Assembly: GCF_009834345.1 (NCBI RefSeq)
Contig: NZ_CP035042.1
Span: 806,001 to 870,000, forward strand
DNA length: 64,000 bases
Source of the DNA: Billgrantia tianxiuensis
Lineage (GTDB): Bacteria; Pseudomonadota; Gammaproteobacteria; Pseudomonadales; Halomonadaceae
Direction of reading: 5' to 3'
In this document: positions 33,457 through 43,330 of the stretch, piece by piece
Layout of the letters: each line of letters starts with the position of its first letter
Position numbering within the stretch: position 1 is the stretch's first letter
Position numbers and translations under genes: made by a program
Notes under the pieces: model-generated
Databases searched by the model: none
What the model was told of the DNA's origin: nothing
What the model saw: only the letters and a program-made list of their open reading frames with translations

Positions 33457-34974
33457 ATGCTGGAACATTTTCTCGGCGGGTTGGCCGTGGTGCTGCAGCC
33501 ACTCAACCTGCTATTGCTGACCTCTGCGGTTTTCATCGGCTTCATCGGTGGCGCGCTGCCGGGCATCAGCGGTGTGATCCTGGTGGTGATTCTGCTGCCG
33601 GTCACTTACGGCATGGAGCCCACCACGGCCTTCATGCTGCTCACGGCCATTTATGGGGCCACGGTATTTTCAGGCCTGATCACGGCGATCCTGTACCGCG
33701 CGCCAGGCACGCCCGAAGCGGTGATGACCGCCTTCGACGGCTACCCGATGACTCAGCAGGGCCAGGCCGGCAAGGCGCTGGGCATCGGCGTGCTGAGTTC
33801 CGCCATCGGCGGTCTCGTCGGCACCGTGGCGCTGATAGTGTTCACGCCGATTCTCGCTTCCATGGCGCTGCGCTTCTCGTCGCCGGAATACTTCGCCCTG
33901 GCCATCCTCGGCTTGACGGTGGTGGCCTCGTTGGGCGGTCGCCTGATCTACGGCCTTATCGGGGCGACGCTCGGTCTGCTGATCGCCACGGTGGGGATCG
34001 ATCCGCTCACCGGCACCAGCCGTTATACCTTCGACAACCTCAATCTCGCCGAGGGCGTTGGCCTGATCCCGATGATCGTGGGACTGTTCGCCATCTCCGA
34101 GGTAATGAAACGCGCACTCGACCAGGACAGCCACCAGCCGCTGAAGAAGGTCAAGATCAAGATCTTCGACCTGCCGATCCTGCGCCAGATCGGCGGTACG
34201 CTGACCCGCTCTTCACTGATCGGCGTGATCACCGGCATTCTGCCCGGCATCGGCGCCAGCACGGCGGCCATGGTCAGCTATAGCGAGGCGGTGCGCTGGT
34301 CCAAGCATCCGGAGAAATTCGGCAAGGGCGCACCGGAGGGCGTAGCCGCCCCGGAGTCGGCCAACAATGCCGCGGCCATGGGGGCGCTGGTACCGCTGTT
34401 CGCTCTTGGCATACCGGGCAGCGGTACCACCGCCGTGATCCTCGGCGCCTTCATCATGCATGGGCTGCAACCTGGCCCGATGTTCATGATTACCAGCAGC
34501 GATCTGATCTATGCCGTATTCGCCGGCCTGTTCATCGTCAACTTCATGATCCTGCTGTTCTCCAAGCCGTTCATTGCGCTGTTCACCAAGCTGCTCAACG
34601 TGCCCTATTCGGCGCTGGGCCCGCTGATCGTCATGTGCTGCATCGTGGGGACCTACTCGGTGCGCAACTCGATGTTCGATGTGTGGTTGATGCTCGGCTT
34701 CGGTGTGCTTGGCTATCTGCTCGAGAAGCTGAAGTTTCCGTTGGTGTCGATCATCCTCGGCCTGGTACTTGGCCCGATCGCCGAGAGCGAACTGCGTCGT
34801 ACGCTCTCCATGTCCCAGGGCGACCTGTCGATCCTCTTCACGCGGCCGATCAGCGCCACCCTGCTGACCGTCGCCTTCCTGCTGCTCGCCGTTGCCGTCG
34901 TCACACCCTTGGTGAAGCGCCTGCGCAACAGGCCTGCCTCTTCCTCGTCGTCCGAACAGCGGAGTAATCCATGA
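33457..34974 (+). CDS. tctA: TctA-type large membrane subunit
   Basis: 505 residues with about eleven to twelve transmembrane helices. TctA signatures are visible: GFIGGALPGISGVILVVILL near the N-terminus and GVITGILPGIGASTAAMVSY in the middle, plus PESANNAAAMGALVPLFALG. It forms the sodium-linked permease with TctB. ATG 33457 is chosen over TTG 33439 because of CGGGAG just upstream. Its last four bases overlap the start of the kinase gene (ATGA). Confidence 0.94.
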   Translation: MLEHFLGGLAVVLQPLNLLLLTSAVFIGFIGGALPGISGVILVVILLPVTYGMEPTTAFMLLTAIYGATVFSGLITAILYRAPGTPEAVMTAFDGYPMTQQGQAGKALGIGVLSSAIGGLVGTVALIVFTPILASMALRFSSPEYFALAILGLTVVASLGGRLIYGLIGATLGLLIATVGIDPLTGTSRYTFDNLNLAEGVGLIPMIVGLFAISEVMKRALDQDSHQPLKKVKIKIFDLPILRQIGGTLTRSSLIGVITGILPGIGASTAAMVSYSEAVRWSKHPEKFGKGAPEGVAAPESANNAAAMGALVPLFALGIPGSGTTAVILGAFIMHGLQPGPMFMITSSDLIYAVFAGLFIVNFMILLFSKPFIALFTKLLNVPYSALGPLIVMCCIVGTYSVRNSMFDVWLMLGFGVLGYLLEKLKFPLVSIILGLVLGPIAESELRRTLSMSQGDLSILFTRPISATLLTVAFLLLAVAVVTPLVKRLRNRPASSSSSEQRSNP

Positions 34975-36250
34975 CCATCGTATTGGGTGCCATCGCCGAT
35001 GACTTCACCGGCGCCACGGACCTCGCCAACAATCTGGTGCGCAGCGGTATGCGCTGCCTGCAGGTGATCGGCGTGCCCGGACCGGAGCTCGAGGTGGACG
35101 ATGTCGATGCCGTGGTGGTGGCGCTGAAGTCTCGCTCCTGCCCGGCCGACGAGGCCGTGGCCGACTCGCTGGCCGCGCTGGCGTGGCTGCAGGCGCAAGG
35201 GGCGCGCCAGTTCTTCTTCAAGTACTGCTCCACCTTCGACTCCACCGAGCGTGGCAATATCGGTCCGGTGGCCGATGCGCTGATGGAGCGGCTGGGTGTG
35301 GCGCAGACGGTAATGGTACCGGCGTTCCCGGTGAACGGCCGCACCGTCTACCAGGGCCACCTCTTCGTCGGTGACCGGCTGCTCAACGACAGTGGCATGC
35401 AGCATCATCCACTCACACCCATGACGGATGCCGATCTGGTGCGGGTACTCGCCAGACAGACTCCCCACCCGGTTGGCCTGGCGGCACGAGCGGTACTCGC
35501 CCAGGGCGCCGCGGCGACCCGGCAGCACTTGGCGGAGCTGGCCGAACAGGGGGTGCGACACGTGATCTGTGACACCCTCGACGAGCGAGACCTGGAGGTG
35601 CTGGCGGAGGCCTGCGAGACGATGCCGCTGGTAACTGGCGGTTCGGGGCTGGGGCAGGCGCTGCCCGTCCGCTATCGCCAGCTTGGCTGGCTGGCCGAGA
35701 TCGCTGAGCCGGGTCGGTTACAGCCGGCCAGCGGTGGTGCGCTGGTGCTATCGGGCAGCTGCTCCCGGGCCACGCTGGGGCAGGTAGCACACTTTCTGAA
35801 GCACCATCCCGGCTTTGCCCTCGATCCGTTGGCCCTGGCCGAGAGCGATGCACAGTGGGAAGCGGCGCTCGATTTCGCACGAAACGCCTTGGAGAGCGGC
35901 GGACCGGTATTGGTCTACGCTTCGGCCGATCCGGAACGGGTACAGGTCGCCCAGGCCAGGCTCGGTATCGAGCGGGCGGGGCAGCTCGTCGAGCGTGCGC
36001 TGGGCCAACTGGCGGCGACACTGGTCGATGAGGGGTAGGCCGGCTGGTGGTGGCAGGTGGCGAGACCTCGGGGGCCGTGGTGTCGGCGCTGGGCATCGAG
36101 ACCCTGCGCATCGGCGAGCAGATCGATCCTGGCGTGCCCTGGACCCAGGCGCAGCTGGAAGGGCGGAAAGCGCCTCTGTCGCTGGCGTTGAAGTCGGGTA
36201 ACTTCGGTGGCGAGGACTTCTTTACCCGAGCCTTCGAGGTGCTGCCATGA
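34971..36250 (+). pseudogene. DUF1537 four-carbon acid sugar kinase, frameshifted
   Basis: The N-terminal domain (GAIADDFTGATDLANNLVRS, then FFKYCSTFDSTERGNIGPVA) and most of the C-terminal nucleotide domain read to a TAG at 36036-36038. The end (GETSGAVVSALGIETLRIGE to GNFGGEDFFTRAFEVL) is in the next frame and stops at 36250. An added G in GGGG at 36032-36035 joins them as DEGVGRLVVAGGE, giving about 426 residues. DUF1537 kinases phosphorylate 3-oxo-tetronates and related acids. The break is probably not real. Confidence 0.88.
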
Positions 36251-36891
36251 GCGTTCATGACGAGAACACTCTGCGCGAACAGATCGCTACCCTGGGCAGG
36301 TCGCTGTTCGACCGTGGCCTGACCATGGGCTCCAGCGGCAACATCAGCGTGCGCCTGGACGATGGCGGTTGGCTGATGACACCGACCAATGCTTGCCTGG
36401 GACGTCTCGATCCTGCATGCATTTCCCGGCTCGATGGCCAGGGCCAATGGCTCGACGGCGACAAGCCCACCAAGGAGCAGTTCCTGCACATGGCGATGTA
36501 CGCCGAGCGCCCCCAGTCCGGCGCCATCGTGCACTTGCACTCCACTCACTCGGTGGCGGTTTCGTGCCTGCCGGGTATCGATCCCTGTGATTGCATTCCG
36601 CCGCTCACTGCCTACTACGTGATGCGGGTCGGCAAGCTGCCGCTGGTGCCCTATCACGTACCGGGCGACCCCAAGTTGGGCGATGCCGTGCGCGGCCTGG
36701 CAGGCAAGCACAGCGCCGTGCTGCTAGCCAATCACGGACCAGTGGTGGCAGGCAAGGACCTGGAGGCAGCGGTATACGCCACCGAGGAACTGGAGGAGAC
36801 GGCAAAACTGTTTTTGTTGCTGCGAGGGGAGAATCCGCGTGCCCTTACCGAAGAGCAGGTAGCCGAGCTGCAGCGGCGTTTTCCCGCCTGA
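36247..36891 (+). CDS. class II aldolase/adducin family decarboxylase (OtnC-like)
   Basis: 214 residues. The class II aldolase metal site is visible as HLHSTHS, with the later LLANHGPVVAG giving the third His. GSSGNISVRLDDGGWLMTPT is the substrate-phosphate loop. With a DUF1537 kinase beside it, 3-oxo-tetronate 4-phosphate decarboxylase (OtnC) is the most likely role, yielding dihydroxyacetone phosphate. Its ATG overlaps the kinase end (36247-36250). A terminator follows its stop. Confidence 0.88.
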   Translation: MSVHDENTLREQIATLGRSLFDRGLTMGSSGNISVRLDDGGWLMTPTNACLGRLDPACISRLDGQGQWLDGDKPTKEQFLHMAMYAERPQSGAIVHLHSTHSVAVSCLPGIDPCDCIPPLTAYYVMRVGKLPLVPYHVPGDPKLGDAVRGLAGKHSAVLLANHGPVVAGKDLEAAVYATEELEETAKLFLLLRGENPRALTEEQVAELQRRFPA

Positions 36892-36916
36892 GTCCGGGCT
36901 CGTCCCGTCATGACAA

Positions 36917-36950
36917 CGCCGCCCCTGGCCTGCCGGGGGCGGCGTCTTTC
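36917..36950 (+). terminator. rho-independent terminator of the sugar-acid operon
   Basis: CGCCGCCCC and GGGGCGGCG form a nine-base stem with a ten-base loop, followed by TCTTTC. It ends the plus-strand operon before the convergent racemase-family gene. Confidence 0.82.
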
Positions 36951-36969
36951 GTCGTTGTGAATCGTTCGT

Positions 36970-37986
36970 TCAGCGGATCACGAAACCGCGACCGACCGGG
37001 TCACGTGCGTCGATCAGCCACTTGGCGTAGCCGATCAGCTCGGCGGTGCCCTGTACGCTGGGACGGATGGCGCGGTAGCCGCCGATTTCCGTCTCGCCAA
37101 GGATCTCCCCGGTGAAGCGGCCGCTGCCGAGCAGGCCCTCGGAGTGGATGGGGCGGCCCACTTCCAGCTCGTTGCGGGCATGGAACATGGCCATCATCGC
37201 ACTGGTGCCGGTGCCGCCGGGCGAGCGGTCGAGCTTGCCATCGGAGAACACGTGCACGTTGCGGTAGAGCGAATCCGGCTGTGAGCCCTCGTGCCAGAAG
37301 GTGACGAAGTTCAAGCCGTTGATATGCGGATGGGTCGGGTGACGAATCTCCATGCGGGCGTTGAGCTCGGCCTTCACGGCCTGGCCGGCGTGGGAGAAGT
37401 AGCTGCCGTTGTCGGGGCAGATGGGCTGCTTGTCGGCGGGCACCCGGATGATGGCGAAGAAGTTGCCGCCAAAGACCAGATCGGCCTTGAGGATGCCGAG
37501 GCCGGGTACGTTGACGGGGATGTCCTGCTCCATGACGAAGGCGGGCACGTTCTCGAAACGGGTCCAGTGCACCTTGTCGGCGTCGGCCTTCACCTCGGAG
37601 ACCACGGTGCCGGCGGTGGTTTCGAAGCGGATGCGGGTGAGGCCGTTCTCCTGCGGGGGCGGCGCCAGGCGATGGGCGACCATGGCCATGGAGAGTGCGA
37701 TGGTGCCGTGGCCGCACATGTCGACGAACTGCTCGCCATCGATCCACAGCATACCGGCGTCGTGATCGGCATCGGAAGGCGGGGTGAGGAATACGCCGAA
37801 CATGTGCTGGTGGCCGCGCGGTTCGCGCATCAGGCTGGTCCGCACATGGTCGTGATGCTGCTGGAGATAACGGCGCTTGTCGAGGATGTCGCCACCGAAG
37901 GGATAGGGGATGCCGCCGTGGACGATGCAGGTCGGCTCGCCTTCGGTATGAGTGTAGATCACGTCGAGAAACTGCTGGTTGTTCAT
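36970..37986 (-). CDS. proline racemase family protein (hydroxyproline epimerase or dehydratase type)
   Basis: 338 residues. The first catalytic motif is DMCGHGTI (Cys91). The second reads DRSPGGTGTSA, with Gly257 where proline racemases and 4-hydroxyproline 2-epimerases have Cys and trans-3-hydroxyproline dehydratases usually have Thr. The fold is otherwise complete (HTEGEPTCIVHGGIPYPFGG). Residue choice therefore leaves epimerase, dehydratase or an altered activity open. It is followed on the same strand by the TRAP transporter genes, so the pair is probably for hydroxyproline-type substrates. Confidence 0.9.
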   Translation of the reverse strand: MNNQQFLDVIYTHTEGEPTCIVHGGIPYPFGGDILDKRRYLQQHHDHVRTSLMREPRGHQHMFGVFLTPPSDADHDAGMLWIDGEQFVDMCGHGTIALSMAMVAHRLAPPPQENGLTRIRFETTAGTVVSEVKADADKVHWTRFENVPAFVMEQDIPVNVPGLGILKADLVFGGNFFAIIRVPADKQPICPDNGSYFSHAGQAVKAELNARMEIRHPTHPHINGLNFVTFWHEGSQPDSLYRNVHVFSDGKLDRSPGGTGTSAMMAMFHARNELEVGRPIHSEGLLGSGRFTGEILGETEIGGYRAIRPSVQGTAELIGYAKWLIDARDPVGRGFVIR

Positions 37987-38035
37987 TGGAACTTCCTGTG
38001 GCTATGGCGTTGGGGGTTGGGTACGCAGTGCACGG

Positions 38036-39316
38036 CTAGAGGCCGAGCCAGCGGGGTACGCTCATGACGATGCCTTCCGGCCAGACGATCACGGCGAGCA
38101 GCACGAACAGCATCACGGCGATGAAGGGCAAGTTGGCGTAGGTGATGCGAATCACATCGACCTTGGAGATCACGCTGGTGATGAATAGCGCAGCGCCCAC
38201 GGGTGGTGTCTGCTGGCCAATGCCCCAGCACAGGATCACCACCATGGCGAACTGCAGCGGATCGATGCCGAGCAGCTGCACGCTGGGCAGGAACAGCGGC
38301 ACCACGATAAACATCATGGCGATGCCATCGAGGAAGGTGCCGGCAATGATCAGTACCAGGCTCAGGATCAGCAGGAAGCCGATCGGACCCATGTCGAGGG
38401 CCGCGATGGGGCCGAGAATCAACTGGCCCAGGCTCTGGTAGGTGAAGGTGTAGCCCAGGGTATGCGCCGCGGCGGTCACGAACATCACCGCCCCGGTGAG
38501 CACGGCGCTCTCCACCAGCGCGAGATAGAGGGCGCGAAGCGAAAGCGAGCGGTAGAGCAGCATGCCGGCCAGCACGCCGTAGGCGACCGCTATTGCAGAG
38601 GCTTCGGTTGGCGTGAAGATGCCGCCCAGAATGCCGCCCAGGATGATGATCGGCATCATCAGGGCTGGCAGGGCGCCGACGAAGGTACGGCCCAGCTCGC
38701 TCAATGAGAAGGCCGACTCGATGGGATACTCCCGCTTCACCGAGATCCACCAGGCCATCAGGATCAGGCCGAGAGCGGTGAGCGCGCCGGCGATCAGACC
38801 GGCGGCGAACAGCGCACCGGTCGAGAGGCCCATGTAGGCGCTGAGCAGAACCATGGGCACGCTGGGCGGAATGATGATGCCGATGGTGGAGGACGAGGCC
38901 GTGACCGCAGCGGTAAAGGAGGCCGAATAGCCACGCTTGATCATCTGCGGGATCATCACACCGCCTACCGCCGCGGTATCGGACATCGAGGTGCCGCTCA
39001 TGCCGGCAAAGAACATCGAGGTCAGAATATTCACCGCCGCCAGGCCGCCGCGAATGGCGCCGACCAGGGCACGGGCCAGATCGATCAGGCGCGCCGAGAT
39101 ACCGCTGTGATTCATGATCTGTCCGGCCAGGATGAACAGCGGGACCGCCAGCAATGGAAATGACTCGGTGCCACGATAGAGGCGCTGCACCAGGACCAAC
39201 ATATCGACACCGGAGAAGGCCAGGACGGCGATCGAGACCAGGGTCAGTGCAAAGGCAATGGGCATGGCCAGGCCGATCAGGGCCAGCAGGGCGAGAAGAA
39301 TGGCAAGCAGGATCAT
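38036..39316 (-). CDS. dctM: TRAP transporter large permease (DctM-type)
   Basis: 426 residues with twelve or so transmembrane helices. DctM features include LAILLALLALIGLAMPIAFA near the N-terminus, AVPLFILAGQIMNHSGISAR, and FAGMSGTSMSDTAAVGGVMI. It works with the small permease and the periplasmic protein to import an organic acid or imino acid with sodium. It overlaps the upstream small permease gene by four bases. Confidence 0.94.
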   Translation of the reverse strand: MILLAILLALLALIGLAMPIAFALTLVSIAVLAFSGVDMLVLVQRLYRGTESFPLLAVPLFILAGQIMNHSGISARLIDLARALVGAIRGGLAAVNILTSMFFAGMSGTSMSDTAAVGGVMIPQMIKRGYSASFTAAVTASSSTIGIIIPPSVPMVLLSAYMGLSTGALFAAGLIAGALTALGLILMAWWISVKREYPIESAFSLSELGRTFVGALPALMMPIIILGGILGGIFTPTEASAIAVAYGVLAGMLLYRSLSLRALYLALVESAVLTGAVMFVTAAAHTLGYTFTYQSLGQLILGPIAALDMGPIGFLLILSLVLIIAGTFLDGIAMMFIVVPLFLPSVQLLGIDPLQFAMVVILCWGIGQQTPPVGAALFITSVISKVDVIRITYANLPFIAVMLFVLLAVIVWPEGIVMSVPRWLGL

Positions 39317-39809
39317 GAGGCACTCTCCTCCAGCGCGGCTTGCCGGGCGGCTTCATAGGGAGGTACTTCGGCCTTGACGGCGGCAATGCACTGGCGAATC
39401 AGTTCCAACAACATGCCCACACCGGAGATGGGCACGGCGGCGTAGAACAGCCACTGGGGGCGCCCAACATCAGGGTGGTGCGGTGGGAGAAGGTCAGGGT
39501 CTGTTCCAGCCCCCACACCACCATGACCACGCAGACCACGCCGATGAGCGCCTGGTTGAGGAAGAACAGAATCCATTGGCCGCGGGCGGGAAGGCAGGCG
39601 GCCACCACGTCGATACGCAGATGTGCCCCTTTGCGCAGCGCCAGGTAACCGCAAAAGAAGGTCACGTAGACCAGCAGGCCCACCAGCACCTCGGCGCTCC
39701 AGGACAGCGAGGCATTGAGTATGTAGCGCGCAACCACGGCCGCCAGGGCGAGCAGGGTGATGGCAGACAACAGCAGTGCCGCGACCGCTTCGAAAAAACG
39801 ATCAAGCAT
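39313..39809 (-). pseudogene. dctQ: TRAP transporter small permease (DctQ-type), frameshifted
   Basis: The start at 39809 gives MLDRFFEAVAALLLSAITLL and three to four transmembrane helices through TLMLGAP, then the frame ends at 39399. The rest (QWLFYAAVPISGVGMLLELI to ARQAALEESAS) is in the next frame and ends at 39313. One extra G in GGGGG at 39456-39460 (plus strand) gives LGAPQWLFYAAVPISG and a protein of about 165 residues, as expected for DctQ. It may be intact in the organism. Confidence 0.86.
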
Positions 39810-39869
39810 GGGAGGCTCCTGCAGGGAAGTGGCGGGCCGGGGCGGCCCGCCGGGCTGACACGGTGAGGC

Positions 39870-40853
39870 TCAGGGATGCTCGGCGATGCGTTGTACCAGC
39901 TCGCGCGCTTCGTCCGACATGTCCTGGGTAAAGCGTTCCCACAGCGGCTGGGACGCTTCGATGAAGGCATCGAGATCGACTTCGTTGACCTGCATGCCGT
40001 TCTGCTCGACCAGTTCGATCACACTCTGGTCGGCGCGCTCGCCGAAGTCGGCGGTGGCGTCGAAGGCCTTCTGTCCGCCTTCCAGCAACGCCTGCTGCAC
40101 TTCGTCGGGAAGATCCTGGAAGCGCGCTTCGTTCATCAGCAGGAAGCCCACGGTATAGACGTGACCCGAAAGCGATAGGTAATCCTGCACTTCGTAGAAG
40201 CGGCTGGCCTCGACCTCGACCAGCGGGTTCTCCTGGCCGTCGAAGACGCCGGTCTGCAGCGCCGAGTAGAGCTCCGGGTAGGGCAGCGGTGAAGCGTTGG
40301 CGCCGTAGGCGTTGAACATCTCCACCCGCTGGCGGCTACCCGGGGTGCGGATGCGCAAGCCGCTCAGGTCGTCCGGCGTTTCGATGGCGCGGCGGTTGTT
40401 GGTGATGTGCCGGAAGCCGCCCTCGTAGAAGCCGATGACCCGGTAACCCTGCTCCTGCAGCCGCTGCTTCAGGGCATCGCCGATCTCGCCACCGAGCACA
40501 CTGGCGACATGGTCGCGATCGCGGAACAGGTAGGGCAGCGAAAGAATGCCCATGTCCTCGTCAACGGTGGTGATCGGCGTTTCGATGGTGGCGATATCGA
40601 GCGTGCGGGTGTCCAGGGATTCGATGTTGCTGACCTGATCGCCCAGGGCGCCAGAGTGGAACAGCCGGACTTCGACGCCTTCTGCGGTGGCTTCGGCCAC
40701 GTGACTGGCGAGCGCATTTAGGCCGGCCATTTGGATGCCCTGCTGGCTGCCGATCGTGGCGGCGCGCAGCTCAAGCTCGGCGGCCGTTGCGGAACCGGCA
40801 ATGCCGAGGCCCACTGCCACGGCGGTCAGGAGACGCGGGAGTTTGCACTTCAT
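39870..40853 (-). CDS. dctP: TRAP transporter substrate-binding protein (DctP-type)
   Basis: 327 residues with a signal peptide (LLTAVAVGLGIAGSATAAE) and the DctP fold (LRAATIGSQQGIQMAGLNAL, then GLRIRTPGSRQRVEMFNAYG with the ligand-binding Arg). Together with the DctQ and DctM genes it forms a complete TRAP system. It is the first transporter gene on this strand. The ligand is probably hydroxyproline or a related compound, inferred only from the neighbouring racemase-family gene. Confidence 0.94.
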   Translation of the reverse strand: MKCKLPRLLTAVAVGLGIAGSATAAELELRAATIGSQQGIQMAGLNALASHVAEATAEGVEVRLFHSGALGDQVSNIESLDTRTLDIATIETPITTVDEDMGILSLPYLFRDRDHVASVLGGEIGDALKQRLQEQGYRVIGFYEGGFRHITNNRRAIETPDDLSGLRIRTPGSRQRVEMFNAYGANASPLPYPELYSALQTGVFDGQENPLVEVEASRFYEVQDYLSLSGHVYTVGFLLMNEARFQDLPDEVQQALLEGGQKAFDATADFGERADQSVIELVEQNGMQVNEVDLDAFIEASQPLWERFTQDMSDEARELVQRIAEHP

Positions 40854-41005
40854 GGTGACGCTCCATGGGTTGTTGTTTAGAGGGGAGTCGTGTCACTGGG
40901 TGAACGAACACGTGACTCTAGGGTAGGGCCGTGCGGTGGCCGCTTATAGAAGAAAACAGACAAGAAAGAGGAGATATTGGACATGCGCCGCTCGGGCCGC
41001 TGTGC

Positions 41006-42004
41006 TCAGGAGGCCTCGGCGCTCGCCTGGCTGCGTAGCCCCTTGCGGCGCGACTGCCTGGGGCTGTAGGTATAGTGGGACTGAAAATCACGTGCCAGGT
41101 GGGACGCATCGGAAAAGCCGCACTCGGCGGCGATCTCTGCGATCGAGCCGTCGGTATGTTGCAGCAACCATTCGGCGTAGCGCAGGCGCATGGTCTTGAA
41201 GTAACGCATGGGCGTGGTGCCCATTTCCTGCTGGAACAACCTGTCGAGCTGGCGCGGACTGAGGTTGATGCGCTCGGCCAGGGCCTGGCTGTCCAGGCGT
41301 GTGTTGAGTGACTGCTCCATGGTCAACACGGCGACCCTGACCCGCTCGTCGCGTATGTCCTGGATAGCCTCGAAGAAGTGGGTTTGCGGCGAGTTGGAGG
41401 TGCGCATCCCGTTGAGAATCATGTGGCGAATGGCCTGCTGGGCCTTGTCCGGCCCGCATTCTCGACGTATCAGGTGCAGCGCCATGTCGGTGGCCCCCGA
41501 TGAGCCGGCGCAGGTTATGACGCGCACCGATTCGAGAAACAGGCGGTCGGGCGTGGCGTCGATCTGGGGAAATTGACGGCGGAAGTCGTTGATCACGTTC
41601 CAATGAACGCACACCCGCTGGCCCTTGAGCAGTCCGGCACGGGCGATGGCGAAGGTGCCGGTGCAGACCCCGACCAGCTTGACGCCCTGCTTGCAGGCCT
41701 CCTTCAGATACTCGCTGAGCGCCTTGTCCTCATGCGGATCGAGGTAGTTGTTGCCACCGCACACGGCGATATGAGTGAAGTGGCTCGGATCGCGATAGGA
41801 GGTCTGCGGCGTCGCCTCCAGGCCGCAACTGGACGTAACCGGCCCGGGCCCCATGATCTGCCAACTGCAGTGAATCTGCCGGCTGCGTCCGCCCTTGTCG
41901 GCGGCCAGGCGTAGCGAATCGATGAAGCCGGCGAAGGCATTCAGCGTGAACAGGGGAAGCAGGATGAAGCCGACACGCAGCGGCGGTTGTTGGGACTGGG
42001 ACAT
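41006..42004 (-). CDS. GlxA-type AraC family regulator
   Basis: 332 residues. An N-terminal DJ-1/PfpI-like domain ([20 protein letters not shown], then [20 protein letters not shown]) is followed by a C-terminal AraC HTH ([20 protein letters not shown], then [20 protein letters not shown]). It is on the same strand and upstream of the TRAP genes, separated by about 150 bases, and is the likely activator of that cluster. It is divergent from luxS. The effector is unknown. Confidence 0.93.
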   Translation of the reverse strand: MSQSQQPPLRVGFILLPLFTLNAFAGFIDSLRLAADKGGRSRQIHCSWQIMGPGPVTSSCGLEATPQTSYRDPSHFTHIAVCGGNNYLDPHEDKALSEYLKEACKQGVKLVGVCTGTFAIARAGLLKGQRVCVHWNVINDFRRQFPQIDATPDRLFLESVRVITCAGSSGATDMALHLIRRECGPDKAQQAIRHMILNGMRTSNSPQTHFFEAIQDIRDERVRVAVLTMEQSLNTRLDSQALAERINLSPRQLDRLFQQEMGTTPMRYFKTMRLRYAEWLLQHTDGSIAEIAAECGFSDASHLARDFQSHYTYSPRQSRRKGLRSQASAEAS

Positions 42005-42298
42005 TCAGGCCTCGTCTCGATGGAGCGACGATTCGTGCCCACCAGTATGCTCCGCTGCCCGGCGATCTTCGAGCCTCTCGGTGCCTTCACCACGCTCTGC
42101 GCGAGCAGTCCGATATCGATGGCTTCCGGCTGCGCGCTGCAAGCCTGCATGCCCATGACGCCGTGGCGCGCAGCGAGAGGAACTGGGGCGACGCAACAGA
42201 GGGTGTGTGACGAAGCGGTCGGCGTCGGTTCCGGGCCGGTGGGCAACCCATGCTACCATGGGCGTTTCGGCGAACCTGACCGGCAAGAAGGATTGAAC
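42005..42298. promoter_or_regulatory. intergenic region between a regulator gene and luxS
   Basis: 294 bases with no convincing ORF; it should contain both promoters. AGAAGGATT lies just before luxS. I see no strong hairpin or operator. Confidence 0.5.
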
Positions 42299-42823
42299 AT
42301 GCCTTTACTTGATAGCTTTACCGTCGACCACACAATCATGGCCGCCCCGGCCGTGCGCGTCGCCAAGACCATGCAGAGCCCTTCCGGCGACACCATCACG
42401 GTGTTCGATCTGCGCTTCAACAAGCCGAACGAAGACATGATGGGTGAGAAGGGCATCCATACCCTGGAGCACCTGTTCGCAGGGTTCATGCGCAATCACC
42501 TGAACGGCAAGGACGTCGAAATCATCGACATCTCACCGATGGGCTGTCGCACGGGGTTCTACATGAGCTTGCTCGGCAGCCCCAGCGAGGAGCGTGTCAG
42601 CGAAGCATGGCTTGCGGCGATGCAGGACGTCCTGAACGTCAAGCGGATGGAAGACATCCCAGAACTCAATGAGTTTCAGTGCGGTACCTTCGTGATGCAC
42701 TCCCTGGAGGAAGCACAGGAGATTGCGCGGGGCATCATCGAACGCGGTATCGGGGTCAACAAGAACGAAGATATCGCGCTGAGCGCCGAACGACTCAAAG
42801 AGCTGGGCAATCCTGACGCCTAG
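42299..42823 (+). CDS. luxS: S-ribosylhomocysteine lyase LuxS
   Basis: 174 residues. The metal site HTLEH (His54, His58) and GCRTGFY with catalytic Cys83 are present; [10 protein letters not shown] carries the third metal ligand. The enzyme splits S-ribosylhomocysteine into homocysteine and DPD, the precursor of AI-2. The start at 42299 follows AGAAGGA. It stands alone here, not beside a metK or pfs gene. Confidence 0.97.
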   Translation: MPLLDSFTVDHTIMAAPAVRVAKTMQSPSGDTITVFDLRFNKPNEDMMGEKGIHTLEHLFAGFMRNHLNGKDVEIIDISPMGCRTGFYMSLLGSPSEERVSEAWLAAMQDVLNVKRMEDIPELNEFQCGTFVMHSLEEAQEIARGIIERGIGVNKNEDIALSAERLKELGNPDA

Positions 42824-42858
42824 GCCTGGATTCATGGAGTAACCCCAGCACGATTGGG

Positions 42859-43233
42859 TCATACGGACCCTTCGCTTCGATAACGCTCTCTCGCTGCGGC
42901 GATGGTGCGATGGTGGGTGTCTGCCCAGGCCACCAGGGCTTGCATCGGTTCGAGGAAGGAGTGGCCGAGTTCGGTAAGGGCGTACTCCACGCGTGGAGGC
43001 ACTTCCGGATAAACCGTGCGGGTGATGAAGCCGTCCTGCTCCAGGTGCTTCAGCGTACGCGAGAGCATCTGCTTGGAGATGTCGCCGATCTCTCGCATCA
43101 GCTCGTTGAAGCGCTTGGTGCCGGGCTGAAGGGTCAGCAGTACGAGCACGCTCCATTGATCGCCGATGCGGTCGAGTACGTCGCGAATGGGGCAGGGGTT
43201 GTCGAGTTCAACGGTCTCGGGTTGTTGCTGCAT
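42859..43233 (-). CDS. HxlR family transcriptional regulator
   Basis: 124 residues from ATG 43233; the frame also allows 43260 and 43317. The winged HTH includes PIRDVLDRIGDQWSVLVLLT, then FNELMREIGDISKQMLSRTL and the wing PPRVEYALTELG. A single Cys near residue 14 (DNPCPIRDVL) matches the redox-sensing position in some HxlR proteins. It is divergent from the SDR-like gene at 43381, with two overlapping AGACC/GGTCT repeats between them, so it is probably that gene's regulator. Confidence 0.9.
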   Translation of the reverse strand: MQQQPETVELDNPCPIRDVLDRIGDQWSVLVLLTLQPGTKRFNELMREIGDISKQMLSRTLKHLEQDGFITRTVYPEVPPRVEYALTELGHSFLEPMQALVAWADTHHRTIAAARERYRSEGSV

Positions 43234-43330
43234 GGCGGGTTCCCTTGGCTCATGGGTCATCGCAGTATGACCGGGTCGCACCGCGGTGACTTCTTGCGGA
43301 AGGAGGAGAAGTACCATAGTTTGCCGTCTA

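Noticed and set aside
37860..37990. Frameshift in the proline racemase family gene
   Set aside because: The frame is continuous from 37986 to 36970 with full family length; the odd Gly257 is a substitution, not a shift.
37983..39386. 467-codon minus-strand ORF over the TRAP permease
   Set aside because: It is a frame-shifted shadow of the DctM gene, Arg/His-rich with no transmembrane pattern.
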